This document shows, one piece after another, positions 32,351 to 42,413 of a stretch of 50,979 nucleotides of DNA. Origin of the DNA: Rhizobacter sp. GTDB lineage: Bacteria; Pseudomonadota; Gammaproteobacteria; Burkholderiales; Burkholderiaceae_C. Numbering within the stretch: the stretch's first letter is position 1; each line of letters opens with the position of its first letter. The stretch spans positions 1 through 50,979 of the forward strand of contig NZ_JADMJX010000100.1 in assembly GCF_018780185.1 (NCBI RefSeq), read 5' to 3'. A model generated the notes under the pieces. It made no database searches, was not told the DNA's origin, and worked only from the letters and a program-made list of their open reading frames with translations. Made by a program: the position numbers and the translations under genes.

Positions 32351-34308
32351 ACCGAGGTGACTTTCGCGCCGACCTCAACGGCCTGCGCGGGGTCAGCGTT
32401 GCGCTGGTGTTGGCCTTTCACCTGCAGGCCAAGGGCGCGGCCGGTGGCTTCATCGGGGTCGACGTGTTCTTCGTCATCTCGGGCTACCTGATGACCCAGA
32501 TCGTCTGGGGCGGCCTCACCGATTCGAGCTTCAGCTACTGGCGCTTCGTGGTCGCACGGGCTGCCCGCATCTGGCCGGCACTGGCGGCCCTGGTGCTGCT
32601 GCTGTTGGCGTTTGGGGCGTGGCGACTGCCGCCGTTCGACCTGCAGATCCTGGCCGAACAGGCGCGTGCTGCGCTGCTGTTCACCTCGAACCATCACTTT
32701 CTCGAACGCACGGGCTACATCACCCGCGCCGGTGACACGCACTGGCTGCTGCACACCTGGTCGTTGTCGGTCGAATGGCAGTTCTATCTGTTGTACCCAC
32801 TGCTGTTGATGGGGCTGATGAAGCTCACCCCACGCAAGCAGGTCGTGGCGGCGCTGGTGGCGGGTTTGATGCTGTTGTCGTTCGCCTGGCAGTTGCTGCA
32901 AGCACGAACGCAGGCCGACGCGAGCTTCTTCTTGCTGCCAGGGCGTTGCTGGGAACTGCTGGCCGGTGGTCTGGTGTTTTTGCTCATGCCTGACTCGACT
33001 GCTGCACCCGGCAGGTGGCGCGCCCTGGCGAGTTATGCCGGCCTGGCGCTGGTGCTGGGAGCGGCGCTGGCCATTGCGGGCTTGCGTCTTCGCCCGGTGG
33101 GCATCGGGCCTTGGCTGCTGCTGCCGGTGGCCGGGGTGATGCTGATCCTGTGGTCACGCCACCAAGGCAACATCGTGCTGCGCAACCCGGCCTTGCAGCG
33201 CCTGGGCTTGTGGTCGTACTCGGTGTACCTCTGGCACTGGCCGATCATCGTGGGCCTGCGCATGACCGAGTACCCACTAGACCACCCGCTGCTCACGACG
33301 CTGGCCACCGTTGCGGGCTCGCTGCTTCTGGGCTGCTTGTCCTACACCTTCATCGAACGACCGTGGTCGGCGCGCGGCGCGTCGCTGTGGCGGCTTGCCC
33401 GCAAACCCGTGCTGGCCATGCTGTTGGTGTCTGTTGCAGTGTGGGTAGCGACCGCCACCGAAGGCCTGTCGTTCCGGCAGCGCAGTGGCCCCGACTTTTA
33501 CGCCGGCTATTGGGCGACCATCAAGCCGCTCTACTTTCCAGACGAGTGCAGCAACTTCAAGAAACCGGTCGCTGCTCTGACGACCTGCACGGTGCGCAAG
33601 GGCACGCCGGCTCGCACGCTGGTCATCGGCGACTCGCATGCCGATCACCTGTACGCCTGGTTCGCCAAGCACAGCACCGAATCGGTCGACTTTCTCACTG
33701 CCGCCGAATGCCCTCCGGTGCCGCACTTCGAGCGCACACAAACCGGCTACGCGTGCAAGGACTTTGCCGCCGTGGCGTGGGGCAAGGCGATGTCGGCCCC
33801 CTACGAGACGGTGGTGGTTTCGGCGCGCTGGCTCACGATCGGGCTGGCGGGTGCGCCTTACTGTCATCAGGCGGTGGGCAAGGCATGCATCGCTCCTGCT
33901 TCGTTGAAGGCCAAGCAGGCCTTGGTCATCGTCGAACTGCAGACCGCCATGGCTGCGGCGCTGAAAGCAGGCAAGACCGTGGTGGTGGTCGACGGTTCGC
34001 CGGAGTCGCGCTTTTCGGTACCGGAGCGTCTGGCGCGCGAGCGGTTCTGGTACGGCGCCCCGAGGCTGTCGATTCCCGTGTCGACCTTGATCGCGCAGAC
34101 CACCTGGTTCGAGCCCTTGTTCGAGGCGTTTCAGGGCACGCCCGGCTTTCACCGCATCAGCCTGCGCGACAAGCTCTGCAATCGGGCCAGTTGTCGTGCG
34201 TTTGACGAGACCTTGCAGCGCCCGATCTTCCTCGACGAGAGCCATTTCGACCCCATCTGGATCGCGCAACAGGCCGAGCTGTTTGCCGCCTTCGTGCGCA
34301 ACGACTGA
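32347..34308 (+). CDS. Acyltransferase 3 (OafA/YrhL) with C-terminal SGNH domain
   Basis: RADLNGLRGVSVALVLAFHL, GFIGVDVFFVISGYLMT, HTWSLSVEWQFYLLYPLLL; C-terminal LVIGDSHADHLYAWF. Confidence 0.95.
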   Translation: MNRGDFRADLNGLRGVSVALVLAFHLQAKGAAGGFIGVDVFFVISGYLMTQIVWGGLTDSSFSYWRFVVARAARIWPALAALVLLLLAFGAWRLPPFDLQILAEQARAALLFTSNHHFLERTGYITRAGDTHWLLHTWSLSVEWQFYLLYPLLLMGLMKLTPRKQVVAALVAGLMLLSFAWQLLQARTQADASFFLLPGRCWELLAGGLVFLLMPDSTAAPGRWRALASYAGLALVLGAALAIAGLRLRPVGIGPWLLLPVAGVMLILWSRHQGNIVLRNPALQRLGLWSYSVYLWHWPIIVGLRMTEYPLDHPLLTTLATVAGSLLLGCLSYTFIERPWSARGASLWRLARKPVLAMLLVSVAVWVATATEGLSFRQRSGPDFYAGYWATIKPLYFPDECSNFKKPVAALTTCTVRKGTPARTLVIGDSHADHLYAWFAKHSTESVDFLTAAECPPVPHFERTQTGYACKDFAAVAWGKAMSAPYETVVVSARWLTIGLAGAPYCHQAVGKACIAPASLKAKQALVIVELQTAMAAALKAGKTVVVVDGSPESRFSVPERLARERFWYGAPRLSIPVSTLIAQTTWFEPLFEAFQGTPGFHRISLRDKLCNRASCRAFDETLQRPIFLDESHFDPIWIAQQAELFAAFVRND

Positions 34309-34329
34309 CTCACGCCGGAGCGTGCGCTT

Positions 34330-34370
34330 TGTCTCATTTGTTGTGGAGCAAACCACCTTAGTTAGGGGGT
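34330..34370 (+). promoter_or_regulatory. Candidate regulatory element upstream of gmhA-like gene, shared with the PKS leader (3613-3659)
   Basis: TGTCTCATTTGTTGT ... TAGGGGGT; PKS leader has TGTTTCATTCGTTGT ... TAGGGGGT (13/15 and 8/8 identities). Confidence 0.35.
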
Positions 34371-34461
34371 GAAACACCTGGGATGAAAGGGGGCGTTCAC
34401 GCCGCCCGCCAATACAATCTTGCGAGGTTTCCAAAACACGTTGAAGCGAAGAAAGAACCCC

Positions 34462-35115
34462 ATGACCAAGCAAGCCAAGGCCCCGAAGATTCAAGAGAAG
34501 AAGACACCGGGCCTCGCCGCGTCGAACATGACCGGCACCGGCCCTGGGGGCTTGTCGGTGCGAGCCTTCGGCGAGTGGTACCGCGATCGTGAGTTGGAGC
34601 AGTGGGCGCAGTTCGATTTCGCCGCGCTGGAAAAGATCGCCAAGCTGATCGAAGCGGTCGAGAAGAAGGGCAAGCAGATCTTCGTGATGGGCAATGGCGG
34701 CTCGGCTGCCACCTCGTCGCACATCGCGACCGACTGGTCGAAGACCGCCGAGCGTGTGGGCAAGCCGCTGATCCGCTGCATCTCGCTCAACGACAACACC
34801 GCTTTCATGACGGCCGTAGGCAACGACCTCGGCTATGACGAGATCTTCGCGCGCCAATTGCGCAACCTGTGCAACAAGGGTGATCTGGTCGTCATCATCT
34901 CGGGCTCGGGCAATTCGCCCAGCGTCATCAAGGCCGCCGAATACGCCGACAGCGTGGGCGCCACGACCGTGGGCATGACTGGCTTCACCGGCGGCAAGCT
35001 GCGCAAGATGGTCGACGTGTGCTTCCACGTCGAGAGCGACCAATACGGCGTGATCGAAGACATGCACATGGCCGCAGGTTCGATCCTCGCGTTCTACCTC
35101 AAGCAACGCAAGTGA
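34462..35115 (+). CDS. gmhA: SIS-domain phosphoheptose isomerase-like protein
   Basis: QIFVMGNGGSAATSSHIATDWSK, LVVIISGSGNSPSVIKAAEYA, YGVIEDMHMAAGSILAFYL. Confidence 0.8.
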   Translation: MTKQAKAPKIQEKKTPGLAASNMTGTGPGGLSVRAFGEWYRDRELEQWAQFDFAALEKIAKLIEAVEKKGKQIFVMGNGGSAATSSHIATDWSKTAERVGKPLIRCISLNDNTAFMTAVGNDLGYDEIFARQLRNLCNKGDLVVIISGSGNSPSVIKAAEYADSVGATTVGMTGFTGGKLRKMVDVCFHVESDQYGVIEDMHMAAGSILAFYLKQRK

Positions 35116-35149
35116 GCGGCTGCGCAGCCGTTGCAGCGGGTGCCGCACG

Positions 35150-36430
35150 ATGATCCACTACGTTACGCAAAACGGCATCGGCAATGCCTGGGTCGCCAAC
35201 GAGCTGAGCCGGGTTGAAGCCGCCGGCCTGCCGGTGGCGCTGCATGCGATGCGCGCCCCCGACAAGCTGCTGCACGACTCGCCTTGGGCGGTCGAGATGA
35301 ACCGCCGCACCGAGCTGATGTACCCGCTGCCGCTGGTGGCGATGTTCTTCTCGCTGCTGGCTGCGCCGTTCCGGTTCCGCGGGCGTTTCTTCTCGGCCTT
35401 GTGGAATGCCTTCTTCGGCCGCCGCGAACACATCCGTGCCCGTCTGGCCGGCATCGCCCACCTCGTGGTCGCGTGCCACTGGGCAACGGGGCTGCAGCGC
35501 AGCGGCCGCGCGGTGTCGCAGATCCATTCGCAGTGGATCAACTCCTGCGGCACGATCGCGATGTATGGCGCCTGGCTGCTCGACGCGCCATTCAGCTTCA
35601 CTGGCCATGCGACCGACCTGTTCCGCAACCGTTCGGCCCTGCTCGACAAGATCGAGCGCGCGAACTTCATCATCTGCATCTCCACTTTCCACCGTGACTT
35701 CTATCTGCAGCACGGTGCGCGGCCTGAGCAACTGGTGATTGCCTATTGCGGCATCGACTTGTCGTGGTTCTACCCACCTGCCCCGGGAAGCCGCGACACG
35801 AACCGCCCCTACCGCATCCTGTCGTCGGGTCGCCTGGTCGAGAAGAAGGGCTTCTGCGACTTGATCGACGCCTGCAAGCTGCTGGCCGACCGCGGCGAGC
35901 GTTTCGACTGCGTGATCGGTGGCAGCGGCCCGCTCGAAGCCGAGCTCAAGGCGCAGATCGCACGGCTGAACCTGAGCGACCGCATCACCGTCACCGGCAA
36001 GGCGCTGCTGCAGGAAAAGATCGTCGACTTCATGCATGAAGGCGATGTCTACGTGCTGCCCTGCGTGTGGGCCGCCGATGGTGACGTCGATGGCTTGCCG
36101 CAGATGATCATGGAAGCCATGGCCAGTGGCCTGCCGGCGATCAGCACGCGCCTGGTCGGCATCCCCGACCTCATCCACCACGAAGAGACCGGCCTGCTGG
36201 TCGAACCCAACAACCCGGCGCAACTGGCCGATGCGATGGCGCGCCTGATGCACGATGCGGCGCTCGCGACGCGTTTGTCCGAGAACGGCCAGCGCTTGCT
36301 CAAGCAGACCTTCGACCTCAACAACTGCCTGGAGCCGCTGATCGATAAGTTTCGACAGAGCCTGGCAAGAGCCGCGCCGGGCCAGCGTGCTGCCGGCTCA
36401 CAAGCACAACAGAGCAGGGTGACCTCATGA
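35150..36430 (+). CDS. Glycosyltransferase family 4
   Basis: RILSSGRLVEKKGFCDLIDACKLL, EGDVYVLPCVWAADGDVDGLPQMIMEAMASGLPAISTRLVGIPDLI. Confidence 0.92.
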   Translation: MIHYVTQNGIGNAWVANELSRVEAAGLPVALHAMRAPDKLLHDSPWAVEMNRRTELMYPLPLVAMFFSLLAAPFRFRGRFFSALWNAFFGRREHIRARLAGIAHLVVACHWATGLQRSGRAVSQIHSQWINSCGTIAMYGAWLLDAPFSFTGHATDLFRNRSALLDKIERANFIICISTFHRDFYLQHGARPEQLVIAYCGIDLSWFYPPAPGSRDTNRPYRILSSGRLVEKKGFCDLIDACKLLADRGERFDCVIGGSGPLEAELKAQIARLNLSDRITVTGKALLQEKIVDFMHEGDVYVLPCVWAADGDVDGLPQMIMEAMASGLPAISTRLVGIPDLIHHEETGLLVEPNNPAQLADAMARLMHDAALATRLSENGQRLLKQTFDLNNCLEPLIDKFRQSLARAAPGQRAAGSQAQQSRVTS

Positions 36431-37425
36431 TCATTTCTCAAACGCCCTACCGTGTGAGCTTTGCCGGTGGCGGCACCGACCTGCCGGCCTTCTACCGCCA
36501 GGAATACGGCGCAGTCCTGTCGATGGCCATCGACAAGCACATGTACGTGACGGTCAGCCCGCGGTTCGAGAAGACCACCCGCGTGGCCTACACCAAGGTC
36601 GAGATTGCCGACTCGGTGAATGACATCCAGCACGAGCTGGTGCGTGAGGCGCTCAAGATCACTGGCCTTGGCCGCCACATCGAGATCACCACCGTGGGCG
36701 ATGTGCCCTCGGGCACCGGCATGGGCTCGTCGAGCTCGCTGACGGTGGGTGTGCTGCAGGCGCTGTATGCCTACAAGGGCCAGATCATCAGCGCGAAGAA
36801 CGTCGCCGAGCAGGCCTGCCAGATCGAGATCGACATCCTCGGCAAGCCGATCGGCAAACAAGACCAGTACGCCGCCGCCTTCGGTGGCCTGAACTACATC
36901 CGTTTCAACTCGGATGACACCGTTGACGTGGAGCCGGTGCCGGCGCCGCGCGAGACGATGCAGGAACTGTCGAGCCGCATGATGCTGCTCTACACCGAGC
37001 AGCAGCGCGACGCCGACGGCATCTTGAAGCGCCAGAGCGAAGGCACCAAGGACCGCATGCCGGTGCTGCGCGAGATGCGCGACCTGGCGCAGGAGATGCG
37101 CGTGGCGATCACCGGCGCCAACGGGCTCGATGAGTTTGCCAAGCTGCTGCACCACGGCTGGGAGCTGAAGCGCTCGCTCGGCTTCGGCATCAGCATGGAG
37201 CGCGTGGATTCCTGGTACGAACAGGCCCGCAAGCTGGGTGCCCAGGGCGGCAAGCTGCTGGGCGCGGGTGGTGGCGGTTTCCTGCTGCTGGTGGCGCCGA
37301 AGGAGCGCCACAACATGATCCGCGAGGCGCTAGGCAACCCGCGCGAGCTCACGCTCGACATCGACCGCCGCGGTGGCCGTGTCATCTTCATCAGCGACCA
37401 TCAGCGTCTGCTTCACAACCAGTGA
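36427..37425 (+). CDS. hddA: GHMP kinase, D-glycero-D-manno-heptose-7-phosphate kinase-like
   Basis: ISQTPYRVSFAGGGTDLPAFYRQEYGAVLSMAIDKHMYV, PSGTGMGSSSSLTVGVLQAL, LGAGGGGFLLLVAP. Confidence 0.85.
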   Translation: MIISQTPYRVSFAGGGTDLPAFYRQEYGAVLSMAIDKHMYVTVSPRFEKTTRVAYTKVEIADSVNDIQHELVREALKITGLGRHIEITTVGDVPSGTGMGSSSSLTVGVLQALYAYKGQIISAKNVAEQACQIEIDILGKPIGKQDQYAAAFGGLNYIRFNSDDTVDVEPVPAPRETMQELSSRMMLLYTEQQRDADGILKRQSEGTKDRMPVLREMRDLAQEMRVAITGANGLDEFAKLLHHGWELKRSLGFGISMERVDSWYEQARKLGAQGGKLLGAGGGGFLLLVAPKERHNMIREALGNPRELTLDIDRRGGRVIFISDHQRLLHNQ

Positions 37426-37441
37426 TCCGAGGAATCAACAA

Positions 37442-38566
37442 GTGAGAGTTCTCATCACCGGCGGGGCCGGCTTCATCGGTTCCCACACCGCCGACGCGCT
37501 GCTGCGCGACGGCTACCAAGTGCGTGTGCTCGACTCGCTCGAAGAGCCGGTGCACCCGGGCCACGCCGTGCCGGCGTATCTGGATTCGCGCATCGAGTTC
37601 ATCCGCGGCGACGTGCGCGATGCGACGGTGCTGCTCGATGCGCTGCGTGGTTGCGACTTCGTCTACCACTTGGCTGCGTTCCAGGATTACCTGCCCACCT
37701 TCAGCCGCTTCTTCGACGTCAACGTCACCAGCACCGCGCTGATCTACGAGCTGATCGTGCGCGAGAAGCTGCCGGTGAAGAAGGTGATCGTCGCCTCCAG
37801 CCAGGCGGCCTTGGGTGAAGGCCTGTACCTCGATGCGAACGGCAAGCCGGTGCTGCCCGACATCCGCCCGACCGAGCAGTTGGAGCGCGGGCTGTGGGAC
37901 GTGCAAGCCCCGAGAGGTTTCACCGGCCCCTTGCAGTGGCAACGCACCGACGAGACCGTGGCCAACCCGCAGAACCAGTACGGCCTGTCCAAGATCGCCG
38001 AAGAGCGTGTGGCGCTGTCGCTGGGCAAGCGTTATGGCATCCCCAGCGTGGCCATGCGCTACTCCATCGTGCAGGGCCCGCGCCAGAGTTTCTACAACGC
38101 CTACAGCGGCGCCTGCCGCGTGTTCAGCTTGAGCTTCCACCTCGGCCGCGAGCCGATGATCTACGAAGACGGCCAGCAGATCCGCGACTTCGTCAACGTG
38201 CAAGACGTGGTCGACGCCAACCTGCTGGTGCTGCGCGACGAGCGGGCCGACTACGAGATGTTCAACGTGGGCGGCGACATCCCGCACACGGTGGCGTCGT
38301 TCGCCACGGTGGTGGCCGATGTCTTTGGCGCCAAGGGCTACAAGGCCGAGCCCTGCGGCAAGTTCCGCTTCGGCGACACGCGTCACATCTGCTCTGACGT
38401 GAGCAAGTTGAAGAACCTCGGCTGGAAGCCCACGCGCACCGTGCATCAAAGCGTGGAGGCCTACAAGGGCTGGCTCTCGACCGCCGACAACGCCGCGCAG
38501 ATCCTCGACTACTGCAACCAGCAGATGGCCGCGCTCAACGTGGTGCGCTCGGTCAACAAGGCGTGA
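37442..38566 (+). CDS. NAD-dependent sugar epimerase/dehydratase (SDR)
   Basis: GTG start after GAGGAA; VRVLITGGAGFIGSHTADALLRDGY, YGLSKIAEERVAL (YxxxK). Confidence 0.9.
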   Translation: MRVLITGGAGFIGSHTADALLRDGYQVRVLDSLEEPVHPGHAVPAYLDSRIEFIRGDVRDATVLLDALRGCDFVYHLAAFQDYLPTFSRFFDVNVTSTALIYELIVREKLPVKKVIVASSQAALGEGLYLDANGKPVLPDIRPTEQLERGLWDVQAPRGFTGPLQWQRTDETVANPQNQYGLSKIAEERVALSLGKRYGIPSVAMRYSIVQGPRQSFYNAYSGACRVFSLSFHLGREPMIYEDGQQIRDFVNVQDVVDANLLVLRDERADYEMFNVGGDIPHTVASFATVVADVFGAKGYKAEPCGKFRFGDTRHICSDVSKLKNLGWKPTRTVHQSVEAYKGWLSTADNAAQILDYCNQQMAALNVVRSVNKA

Positions 38567-39300
38567 GCCAAGCCGCACCGCGTCGCACCAAGGCCTTGCT
38601 GCTGGCAGGCGGGTTGGGCACGCGGCTGCGGCCCTTGACCGAGACGGTGCCCAAGTGCCTGGTCGAGATCGCCGGCAAGCCCTTGCTCGACTACTGGTTC
38701 GACGCGCTGCGCGACGCCGGCATCCGTGAGGTGCTGGTCAACAACCACCACCTGCCGGAGGCCGTGCGTGCTTACCTGGCCGAGAAGTCGCGCCAGGGCT
38801 TTCACGCGGTCGAGGCCTACGAACCGGTGCTGCTGGGTTCGGCCGGCACGCTGTCACACAACCGCGCCTGGGCCGACGACGCCGACGACGTGCTCATCAT
38901 CTACGCCGACAACCTGTCGGATCTCGACGTGGGGGCCTTCATGCACGCGCACCGTGCGCACGGGTTGCCCATGACCATGTTGCTGTTCCACGCGCCGAAT
39001 CCGCGCGCCTGTGGCATCGCCGAGCTCGACGCCAGTGGTCGGGTGATCGACTTCGTGGAAAAACCGGCTGAACCCCGCTCTGACCTGGCCAACGCCGGCG
39101 TGTACGCTGTCACGGCCGAGGCCTGGCGTGAGATGGCCGACCTGCAGGCTTTCGACCTGGGCTTCGACGTACTGCCCAAGTTCATCGGCCGCATGCAGGG
39201 CCATGTGCACACCGGGTACCACCGAGACATTGGCAACCTCGAAGCCCTCGACGGCGCGCGCCTTGCTGCGCCCCAGGTCTTCGCCCACCGATTCAACTGA
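38563..39300 (+). CDS. hddC: Sugar-1-phosphate nucleotidyltransferase (HddC / mannose-1-P guanylyltransferase-like)
   Basis: ALLLAGGLGTRLRPLTETVPKCLVEIAGKPLLDYW; GTG start, 4-nt overlap. Confidence 0.8.
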   Translation: MSQAAPRRTKALLLAGGLGTRLRPLTETVPKCLVEIAGKPLLDYWFDALRDAGIREVLVNNHHLPEAVRAYLAEKSRQGFHAVEAYEPVLLGSAGTLSHNRAWADDADDVLIIYADNLSDLDVGAFMHAHRAHGLPMTMLLFHAPNPRACGIAELDASGRVIDFVEKPAEPRSDLANAGVYAVTAEAWREMADLQAFDLGFDVLPKFIGRMQGHVHTGYHRDIGNLEALDGARLAAPQVFAHRFN

Positions 39301-39326
39301 TCGAACTGACTGAAGGAATACACACC

Positions 39327-40328
39327 ATGAAAGTGCTCGTCACTGGCGGAGCGGGGTATGTGGGCAGTGCCTGCCTGCGCAAGCTGCTTGCCGAAGGCCA
39401 CGATGCCATCGCCTTCGACAACCTCTCCGAGGGGTATGAGGCCGCTGTGCCCGCGGGCAAGCTGGTCAAGGGCGACATTGCCGACACGGCCGCCCTTGTG
39501 AAGGTCATGAAGGAGCATGGCAGCGAGGCGGTGATGCATTTCGCCGCGGCCACCTACGTGGGTGAGTCGGTCACCAACCCCGACCACCACTACAGCAACA
39601 ACATCGCCGGCACACTCAGCCTGCTGCGCGCGATGCGCCAGTCGGGCATCCAGCGCATGCTCTTCTCCAGCACCTGTGCGACCTATGGCGACAACCCGGT
39701 GGTGCCGATGAACGAGACCGCGGCGCAGATCCCCTGCAGCCCGTATGCACGCACCAAGCTCGCTGTGGAGTGGATGATTCGCGACTTCGCGCATGCCTAT
39801 GGCCTGGGTTTCACCCTCCTGCGTTACTTCAACGCGTCGGGCGCCGACCGTGACGGCGAGTTCGGCGAGGCGCACGACCCCGAGACGCACCTCATCCCGC
39901 TGCTGCTGCAAGTGGCCCTGGGCCAGCGCGACAAGCTCATGCTCTACGGCGACGATTACCCCACGCCCGACGGCACCTGCATCCGCGACTACGTGCACAC
40001 CGACGACCTGGCGCAGGCGCACATGCTCGCCATCACGGCGACCACGCCGACCACGGCCGAGGTGTTCAACATCGGCACCGGCAACGGCCAGTCGGTGAAG
40101 GAAGTGCACCGCGCGTGTGAAGAAGTGACCGGCCGCAAGATCCCGCTGGAGATCACCGCCCGCCGCCCTGGCGATGCGCCCGCCTTGGTGGCCGACCCGA
40201 CCAAGCTCAAGACGCAGCTGGGCTGGAAGCCGGAGTTCTACGACATCAAGCGCACCGTGGAGACCGCCTGGGCCTGGCACCAGAAGTACCCGAGGGGCTA
40301 CGCCGACAAGGCGGCAGCCAAGCGCTGA
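39327..40328 (+). CDS. galE: UDP-glucose 4-epimerase
   Basis: KVLVTGGAGYVGSACLRKLLAEGHD, SPYARTKLAVEWMIRDFAHAYGL, YPTPDGTCIRDYVHTDDLAQAH. Confidence 0.92.
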   Translation: MKVLVTGGAGYVGSACLRKLLAEGHDAIAFDNLSEGYEAAVPAGKLVKGDIADTAALVKVMKEHGSEAVMHFAAATYVGESVTNPDHHYSNNIAGTLSLLRAMRQSGIQRMLFSSTCATYGDNPVVPMNETAAQIPCSPYARTKLAVEWMIRDFAHAYGLGFTLLRYFNASGADRDGEFGEAHDPETHLIPLLLQVALGQRDKLMLYGDDYPTPDGTCIRDYVHTDDLAQAHMLAITATTPTTAEVFNIGTGNGQSVKEVHRACEEVTGRKIPLEITARRPGDAPALVADPTKLKTQLGWKPEFYDIKRTVETAWAWHQKYPRGYADKAAAKR

Positions 40329-40334
40329 GCTGGC

Positions 40335-40895
40335 CTACGCAGCCACCTGCTGCGGCAGGTGCGCATGCACCTCGGCGTGCGAGCTCACGATGGCGTGCGC
40401 CAAGGTCGTGTCGGGCCGGAGGTGGTCAGGCGGGGCGAACAGCAGGGTGCGCCCGACACCCGCACGGCGGCCGGCCTGGATATCGGTCTCCATGTCGCCC
40501 AGCAGCACCGATGCCGCCAGGTCCACATCGAACTCCTGCGCCGCCTGCAGGATCATCCCCGGGTTCGGCTTGCGGAACGGCGACTCCTGCTTGTAGACAC
40601 CCACACCGTGCTCGGCGTGGTACGGGCAGAAGTACACCTTGTCGATGGCCGCACCGCGTGCGGCGAACTCCGCGCACATCCACTCGGTGAGCGTGTGGAA
40701 ATCGGCCTCGGTGTACTTGCCACGGCCGATGCCGGCCTGGTTGGTGATCACGAAGACGAGGTAGCCCCGCTCGCGTGCCGTGCGCACGAGGTCGAAGATG
40801 CCGTCGACAAAGTCGAAGTCTTCGCGGCGGTGCACGTAGGCGTGATCGATGTTGATCACGCCATCGCGGTCGAGGAACAGGGCAGGGCGGCTCAC
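40335..40895 (-). CDS. gmhB: D-glycero-D-manno-heptose 1,7-bisphosphate phosphatase (HAD)
   Basis: ALFLDRDGVINIDHAYVHRREDFDFVDGIFDLV, VITNQAGIGRGKYTEADF, CPYHAEHGVGVYKQESPFRKPNPGM, LLGDMETDIQAGRRAGV. Confidence 0.93.
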   Translation of the reverse strand: MSRPALFLDRDGVINIDHAYVHRREDFDFVDGIFDLVRTARERGYLVFVITNQAGIGRGKYTEADFHTLTEWMCAEFAARGAAIDKVYFCPYHAEHGVGVYKQESPFRKPNPGMILQAAQEFDVDLAASVLLGDMETDIQAGRRAGVGRTLLFAPPDHLRPDTTLAHAIVSSHAEVHAHLPQQVAA

Positions 40896-42346
40896 TTGTG
40901 GCGGTCGTAGGTGTCCTCGAAGCGGACGATGTCGTCTTCTCCCAGGTAGCTGCCCGACTGCACTTCAATGATCTCGAGCGGCACCTTGCCAGGGTTGGCC
41001 AGGCGGTGGGTTTCGCCCAGGGGGATGTAGGTGCTCTGGTTCTCGCCGAGCAGGATCTTGCGGTCGCCGCAGGTCACCTCGGCCGTGCCCGAAACCACGA
41101 TCCAGTGCTCGGCGCGGTGGTGGTGCATTTGCAGGCTCAGGCTCGCGCCGGGCTTGACCATGATGCGTTTGACCTGGAAGCGTGGGCCGGCATCGACGCT
41201 GTCGTACCAGCCCCACGGGCGGTGCACCTGGCGGTGCAGGGTGTGCTCGCTGCGGCCGGAGCCTTGCAACTCGCTGACGATGTGTTTGACATCTTGGCTG
41301 CGGCTGCGGTCGACCACCAGCACCGCATCGGGTGTTTCGACGACGACCACATTGCTCAAACCCACCACGCCGACCAAGCGGCTGGTCGCATGCACCAGCG
41401 TGTTGTGGCTGTCGCGCACGATGGTGTCGCCGACCGTGGCATTGCCATGCGCGTCTTTGTCGCTCACTTGCCAGACAGCGTCCCAGGCGCCGAGGTCTGA
41501 CCAGCCGGCGCTGAGAGGCACCATGCGAATCGTGAACTCGCTGGATTCGGGGCACTTCTCCATCACAGCGTAGTCGACCGATTCGCTGGGGATGGCGGCA
41601 AACTCGGCCTTGCCTGGTCGCACGAAGCTCGCGTCGACGGTATGGGCTGCCCAGGCACTGCGGGTGGCGGTGGCGATATCGGGGCGGAAGCGTTCCAGCG
41701 CTTTCAGCCACACCGAGGCGCGCACCACGAACATGCCGCTGTTCCAGAAGTAGCTCCCTTCGGCCAGGTACCGCTGAGCGGTGGCAGCATCGGGCTTCTC
41801 GACGAATCGGGCCACACCGAGTGTTTGCGAGCCCCCTGTCGGTGCGTTCGTGCGGATGTAGCCGAAGCCGGTTTCAGGCCGATCGGGTGCGACCCCGAGA
41901 ATGACAAAGGCACCATTCGCGGCCTCGCGCACGGCCTCTTGCAGCGCTGCCGTGAAAGCGGGTTCGTCGGTGACGGTCTGGTCGGCCGGCGTGACCACCA
42001 GCACGGGGTCCGCGCCACCGGTGCTGGCCTGCAGCGCGGCCAAGGTCATGGCCGGTGCCGTATTGCGGCCCATCGGTTCAAGCAAGACGGTTGCCGGTGG
42101 CAGCGCCAATTCGCGCAACTGGTCGAGGATCAGAAACCGGTGTTCTTCGTTGCCGACCACGCTCGGCGCGGCGATGCTCAAGCCTTCGGTGGCCAGTGCC
42201 GCCAGCCGGGTCGCAGCCTGCTGGAAGAGGCTGCGGTTGCCTTGCAAAACCAGGAACTGTTTGGGGTAGTGCGCACGCGACAGCGGCCACAGCCGTGTGC
42301 CGCTGCCGCCGGCCATGATGACGGGTTGAACGGTGATATGAGACAT
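40892..42346 (-). CDS. manC: Mannose-1-phosphate guanylyltransferase / mannose-6-phosphate isomerase
   Basis: PVIMAGGSGTRLWPLSRAHYPKQFLVL; C-terminal cupin HRPWGWYDSVDAGPRFQVKRIMVKPGASLSLQMHHHRAEHWIVVSGTAEV. Confidence 0.95.
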   Translation of the reverse strand: MSHITVQPVIMAGGSGTRLWPLSRAHYPKQFLVLQGNRSLFQQAATRLAALATEGLSIAAPSVVGNEEHRFLILDQLRELALPPATVLLEPMGRNTAPAMTLAALQASTGGADPVLVVTPADQTVTDEPAFTAALQEAVREAANGAFVILGVAPDRPETGFGYIRTNAPTGGSQTLGVARFVEKPDAATAQRYLAEGSYFWNSGMFVVRASVWLKALERFRPDIATATRSAWAAHTVDASFVRPGKAEFAAIPSESVDYAVMEKCPESSEFTIRMVPLSAGWSDLGAWDAVWQVSDKDAHGNATVGDTIVRDSHNTLVHATSRLVGVVGLSNVVVVETPDAVLVVDRSRSQDVKHIVSELQGSGRSEHTLHRQVHRPWGWYDSVDAGPRFQVKRIMVKPGASLSLQMHHHRAEHWIVVSGTAEVTCGDRKILLGENQSTYIPLGETHRLANPGKVPLEIIEVQSGSYLGEDDIVRFEDTYDRHK

Positions 42347-42413
42347 GAGTGCGGGCGCCGTAGGGGAACGAGAGCGTAGTGTGCCAGCGGCCCGTGCCGC
42401 CCGGCGGGCACGC

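Noticed and set aside
33277-35148. 623-aa antisense ORF opposite acyltransferase and gmhA
   Set aside because: Spans the intergenic region but has no domain-like sequence; codon-mirror composition.
40361-40378. CACCTGC-tgcg-GCAGGTG hairpin as a terminator for galE
   Set aside because: Lies inside the gmhB coding end and lacks a T-tract.
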